Part shown: piece after piece, positions 60,198 through 64,000 of the stretch | How the letters are laid out: every line of letters starts with the position of its first letter | How positions within the stretch are numbered: position 1 is the first letter of the stretch | Assembly (NCBI GenBank): GCA_029216955.1 | Contig: JANAVB010004096.1 | Span: 1 to 64,000 of the forward strand | DNA length: 64,000 bases | Direction: 5' to 3' | From: Iris pallida | Taxonomy: Eukaryota; Streptophyta; Magnoliopsida; Asparagales; Iridaceae | Position numbers and translations under genes: made by a program | Notes under the pieces: model-generated | Databases searched by the model: none | The model's input: only the letters and a program-made list of their open reading frames with translations | Told to the model about the DNA's origin: nothing

Positions 60198-61716
60198 AGT
60201 TCAGCTGAGCAATGGGAAACGCCTTTTGAAGGTGAGCTGCACCACCCAAGGTGGGGGCACTGGAGGCCGTACCACCAGAGTGAGGGAAGCAAGTGGCGAC
60301 CCCTCCAGGGGAGGGTACCTGAGGAGCGGATTGCACCACCACAGGGGTGGCAACAAAAGCAGGAACCTGGGCTGCGCGGCCAACGGACTGCGCCATAGGG
60401 GCGCAACAGGGGCAGAGGAGCCCTCCGACCTCGGGAAGCGCCAGGCCAGCGCAAATCGAGGGTTACGCCAGGGCAGCGTAAGAAGTAGGAGGTGCCAGAG
60501 TGGCGTAGAAAACAGGTTGTGCCAGAGGGGCGCAACCCAAGAGGGGGTCAGCTGGATCCTCTTGACAAAGTTGGCCCGGGGCGCCTAACCGGAGAGGAGT
60601 ACGAGCCTGTCCCCACGCCTCAGACGCACCAGGAGGTCGAATAAAGGAGCCTGACGCAGCATAGTGCGCATGAGCGTAGCCTGGGAGATGGGAGGGTCCA
60701 CCCGGGTTGGGAGAAGAGGCGCAAACAGAGATAAAGGGGGGGCCCCGGGTTGGGAAAATAGGCACAACCTGCGCCGGTCTAAAATGGCACGAGACCCGAG
60801 GGGCCTACTGCGGGGACAACACCGACACAGGAAAATGTGAAGGACATCTGGGGTTCGGATCCCGTGCATGCCATGTGAGCCGATGCCATGGCCAAGTAGG
60901 GGGGCGGGTGATTAGCTCGGAACCCGAGAAGGGAACCAGGGGGACTGTCGGGGCGTATCCACTAGGTGTAGCCACGTAGACAGGGGGCCAGGGATGGGCT
61001 ACGCCAAAAGGGGACGCCACCTGGCCAGGTGAAGACCTGGACTTGACTGCGCTAAAGGGGATTGACTATGCCAAAGAGAGTTTGACTGCGCCTGTGGGAG
61101 GAACGACCCACAACGGGGGTGAAGGAACCGAGGGGATCAGGAGACCACGAGCGGACTGCTCCCGAGGTGAGTTTGAAATGGTAACGGCTGGAGGGCAGGA
61201 AGAGGGCTCGAGGACCGAGGATAGGAGGGGCTGCTACGCACCATCGCCTATGAGACGGAGGGCCCAGACCGGCAGCGAGGCCCAGGGGCTGCTCCTAAAC
61301 GGGGTAGGGCTGGGGTGGCACCCTGTCTAACGTCGAGGGGCGAAACGGCCAACGTCGCGAGGCTGCGACCGACGAGCGACTGTTGCTCGGGGGACCAAGC
61401 TAGGGAGGGAGGTGCCCCGAGGACCGACGGGAGGCCAGAGCCTCTGGTGGGGGAGAGGGTGGAGGTCAGCTAGGGGGGGCGTCGGTGGCGACGGAAAGGA
61501 GGGCGGCGGGGGAGAAGTACGGCCGCAATCCTGCAGCAGAGGGCCTCCTCGGTGAATAGGCCTGGAGACCGGGCCGGAGCAGGACGGAAGGGTGATATGG
61601 TCGATGATGGAGGGAACGGGGAAGGGCGGGGTCGCTGACCTTCAGTGGCGGCGGAGGGGGCGCCATGACGGGGAAGAAGCAGAGGGTAAAGCTGGGGGGG
61701 AGCAGGATCATCTCGA

Positions 61717-61719
<3 letters not shown>
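60198..61719 (-). repeat. GC-rich 5' region of the minus LINE
   Basis: About 1.5 kb, strongly GC-rich, with degenerate short repeats on the minus strand (GGCGCAAC, TTGCGCC, TACGCCACTCTGGCACC-like units). The overlapping frames on both strands lack recognisable domains. The plus LINE has an analogous region. It is read as the LINE 5' UTR/early ORF1, detached from the rest by the solo LTR. Confidence 0.65.

Positions 61720-61790
<71 letters not shown>
61720..61790. repeat. (AT)n(AC)n microsatellite between two LINEs
   Basis: About 31 AT units (61720-61782) followed by four AC units (61783-61790). It separates the 5' ends of the two oppositely oriented LINEs. Confidence 0.95.
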
Positions 61791-61791
<1 letters not shown>

Positions 61792-63108
61792 GAATGGCGC
61801 AGCTCGTCTTCCCTCCGAGCTTTCCCCCGCGAGCGTGCCCTTTCCGTCGCTAACTGGCGGCCGGAGGCCCCTCCTTCCCTTCCTCTCTTCCTCGGCCCCC
61901 ATAGATCTCCATCTGACCTCCTCGCGCTCGCCGGCCAGTCCTCCTCATCGCCCCCCCTCGCAGCCTGTCTATCCCCTGCCTCCGCTCACGCTTCTCCGCC
62001 GTCCAGCCACCTACCCCAACTCACCACCATCCCCTCCTCCTCTCCATCCACCTCCACCTTCGTCCTCCCCCATCCTCCTGCACCCTCCCTCTCCCCGGCG
62101 GCCAGGCACGACCTTCAGCTCCCCGATCCCGCCGGAGCCCCTTCCCTCCCCTCCGCCGTGGAGGCCAGCCTCCTCCCCTCATACTTCTGGCGCGACACAG
62201 CACTCCGACTTGGATCCCCGCCTATCGCTCTCGCCTCGAGCCCAGAGCTCCACGAGGGAGGAGCTGCTTTGGGTGCATGGCCCATCTCCCACTTGGGTGC
62301 ATGGCCCCTGCCTCTTTTGGGTGCATGGCCCTCTCCAGCCAGGCGCATGGTCCCCCTTGGCCTCAGGCACAGAGCCCCCTTTGGATTCGGGCGCATGGCC
62401 CTCCCATCCTTTCTCGGGTGCATGGCACCTTCCTTCCGCCGTGGGCGCATTGCCCCAGCCCCCTATGGTGGGCGCATGGACCTAGCCTCCACTAGTGGGC
62501 GCTTGGCCTCCTTCTTTTGCCGTGGGCGCATGGTCCCTTCCTCCAGAGTCGGTCTCCATTTCAGAGCCTCCGTCGCCTCCTCGTGCTGGGCATCCAACCG
62601 CCTCTTCGGATGCTGGGCCCTCTTTCGTCGTAGGCACGTGTCCTATCCCGTCGTCGTGTTCTGGCCTCTCGGCCGCTTTCACCCCTCCCCCGTGAGTGCC
62701 CCACCTTTGCTCCTGGGTTCTAGGGTGGCGGGTGCGCACCTTAGTTCTGCGCCCGTCCCAGTTGGGGTGCACACCTTAGTTCTACGACCGTCCCAGTTGG
62801 CGCGGCTGGCGCTAGCCTCTTCTTTCCGGGATCGCCTTCAGTTCCTGTCCGTGAGCTCCCAACTGACCTTCTTTCTCTTTGGCCTCGCCTGCGGGACCTG
62901 GCTCTCCTTTTCGAGCATCCTCCCGAAGTGTTGAGCTCACCCTCTCCGCCGCCCCGTCCCGGTCCTCCCGCTCTTCCGTCTTTCCAGAGGCCCCATAGCC
63001 CCCGTTCGGAGCCAGCTGCCAGGCTGGGTGCTGCTTCGTCCTGCATGACCTCCTCTGTGCCCCACCCCCTCAGTGGCGCCCCGGTACCCCCTTTCCGTCT
63101 GGTGTCCT
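61791..63108 (+). repeat. GC-rich 5' region of the plus LINE with GCATGG repeats
   Basis: GC-rich, pyrimidine-rich start (TTCCCTTCCTCTCTTCCTCG), then about a dozen degenerate units around GGGCGCATGGCCC / GGGTGCATGGCCC between about 62260 and 62535, spaced 25-50 bases. One frame reads repeated GAWP/GCMA text, but codon periodicity is not maintained. It precedes ORF1 and resembles the 5' region of the minus LINE in composition. Confidence 0.7.
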
Positions 63109-63830
63109 GATGCCTTCTTACGCAGACAAGCCTCGTCCGGACCGTACAGCCAAAAACGGTTTCATTTTCCCAGACGTCCCATTACCTGATGTTGTATACC
63201 CTTCAGAATCTCCTGTGCCTAAGGTCCCTTTCTCTGATCAGGAACTGTCCTCTCTTTCCATCTCCTTCCCCTACTTTCGTCCTCAAATTTTCCAATGGAT
63301 GCCCGAAACTTGACCGAGTTAAGGAGGTTATTTCCAGTTGGCGGCTTTCTACGGAATACTGGGTTGCTCCCCTCGACCCTAAGTATATTTTGCTGCACCT
63401 CTCCTCTGAGCTTGACCACAGGACTGTGTGTTCCAAGGGCACAGGTAGGGTTGACTCCCACCAAATGAAGATTATCTAGTGGTCAGCGAACTTTAACTCC
63501 AAAGAAGACTCAGCTACGGTTGCGACCTGGGTGACCCTTCCCAACCTTTCCCTCATCTGCTTCATTCCAGCGGCCCTTAATGGATAACCAACTCTTTAGG
63601 GACGTATGTGGCCGCAGCAGAAGAAACAAGCAACCTTACTAAAGCCCATTATGCTAAAATCTGTGTGAAACTCGACCTCACTAATGAGCCCCCCAACCAC
63701 ATTCTTCTTGAACTTGGCAACCAGACGCACACCCAGCGAATAGTCCACAAAAACCACATCATTTTCTACAAACACTGCCATTTGCGAGGACACCTAGCAG
63801 AACACTATTTTCTTCTTCACCCTTAGATCA
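63109..63830 (+). pseudogene. Plus LINE ORF1, broken
   Basis: Homologue of the minus LINE ORF1. It reads YADKPRPDRTAKNGFIFPDV, PKVPFSDQELSSL, then in shifted frames FVLKFSNGCPKLDRVKEVIS, VAPLDPKYILLHLSSELDH, and AAAEETSNLTKAHYAKIC, LDLTNEPPNHILLELGNQTH and YKHCHLRGHLAEHY. The knuckle has lost its first and last cysteines (both tyrosine), unlike the minus copy, where it is intact. Frameshifts separate the three blocks. Confidence 0.85.
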
Positions 63831-64000
63831 AGAGGAATACAGTCCAAAAAGATGCCCCGATTAAAGTCGGCAGGAATCAACAACCGCCGACCCATCCCCC
63901 ATGCTTCTGCTTCCAAACATACACGTTAGATTCGACGACCGTGAAGGCACGCCAGTCAAGAAAGCCTCCCCCAGCACAGCTATGGTTCTTAGCACCACCC
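63831..64000 (+). other. Plus LINE continuing past the window end
   Basis: Downstream of the ORF1 knuckle; equivalent to the serine/proline-rich ORF1 tail of the minus LINE. No clear frame is seen. ORF2 would lie outside the window. Confidence 0.5.

Larger units (their letters stand above)
52464..61719 (-). mobile_element. L1-type LINE (minus), split by a solo LTR
   Basis: A long non-LTR retrotransposon with two ORFs in minus orientation: GC-rich 5' region (61719-60198), ORF1 (about 57733-56160), ORF2 with endonuclease, reverse transcriptase and zinc-binding domain (56147-52480), and a short 3' end ending at a TA run. A solo LTR (57734-60192) interrupts it just 5' of the readable ORF1. It entered the TATA run of LTR Z3. 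Stops and shifts in both ORFs show it is inactive. Confidence 0.88.

Noticed and set aside
60127..61330. Several overlapping proline/alanine/glycine-rich frames
   Set aside because: They occur on both strands of a GC-rich LINE 5' region with short repeats; none carries a domain or consistent coding signal.
61700..61800. Twin-priming inversion of a single LINE
   Set aside because: Both arms contain their own ORF1 regions with different mutations, including an intact zinc knuckle in one and a lost one in the other, so two insertions are needed.
61592..62485. Open frame of about 297 codons on the plus strand
   Set aside because: It runs through the (AT)n repeat (IYIYIY...) and the GCATGG minisatellite, with no domain; it arises from composition, not from a gene.

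Overview
The window is nuclear DNA of a flowering plant and consists almost entirely of transposable elements. I found no intact host gene, tRNA, rRNA or CRISPR array. The low-GC LTR background contrasts with GC-rich captured host-gene pieces (HD-Zip II and receptor-kinase fragments). That contrast, plus a Sirevirus-type Ty1/copia element, fits a monocot, but the species cannot be named.

Layout. (1) 1-5229: decayed Ty1/copia element on the minus strand, RNase H to gag, followed by its leader/LTR with a TATA box. (2) 5230-35200: a mosaic of long LTRs of non-coding or nearly non-coding gypsy-like elements, called here X (+), Y (-) and Z (+). X1 carries a nested 5.0 kb solo LTR with target-site duplication (TSD) GTTGA. 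Z is an LTR-gag-LTR element without pol. All three families share a TGGTRGCCCATGCAG box next to the LTR, in the position of a primer binding site. (3) 35202-38091: a second Y LTR. It joins the same Z tail as the first copy, so the Y/Z junction was duplicated. (4) 38099-51689: a complete but mutated Sirevirus on the minus strand (TSD TATAT), inserted in that second Y/Z junction. The first copy at about 17357 preserves the empty site. The Sirevirus carries a 3.0 kb CACTA transposon (TSD CTT) with fragments of an LRR receptor kinase and an HD-Zip II gene, and a 944-bp solo LTR of another Sirevirus-like family (TSD GAATA) inside its additional 3' ORF. (5) 51690-52463: the Z LTR resumes and is broken at a TA run by an L1-type LINE on the minus strand (52464-61719), which is itself split by a 2.46 kb solo LTR (TSD GGAAG). 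(6) 61791-64000: a second LINE of the same family on the plus strand, head to head with the first across an (AT)n/(AC)n microsatellite and running off the window.

Relative order. X, Y and Z fragments are oldest, and the duplication of the Y/Z junction predates the Sirevirus. CACTA and the small solo LTR postdate the Sirevirus; the 2.46 kb solo LTR postdates the minus LINE. Most coding regions have stops and frameshifts. The most unusual items are the chimeric gene-capturing CACTA, the palindrome-plus-TATA block in front of the Sirevirus additional ORF (a possible internal promoter), and the shared non-methionine primer-site-like box of the X/Y/Z families.
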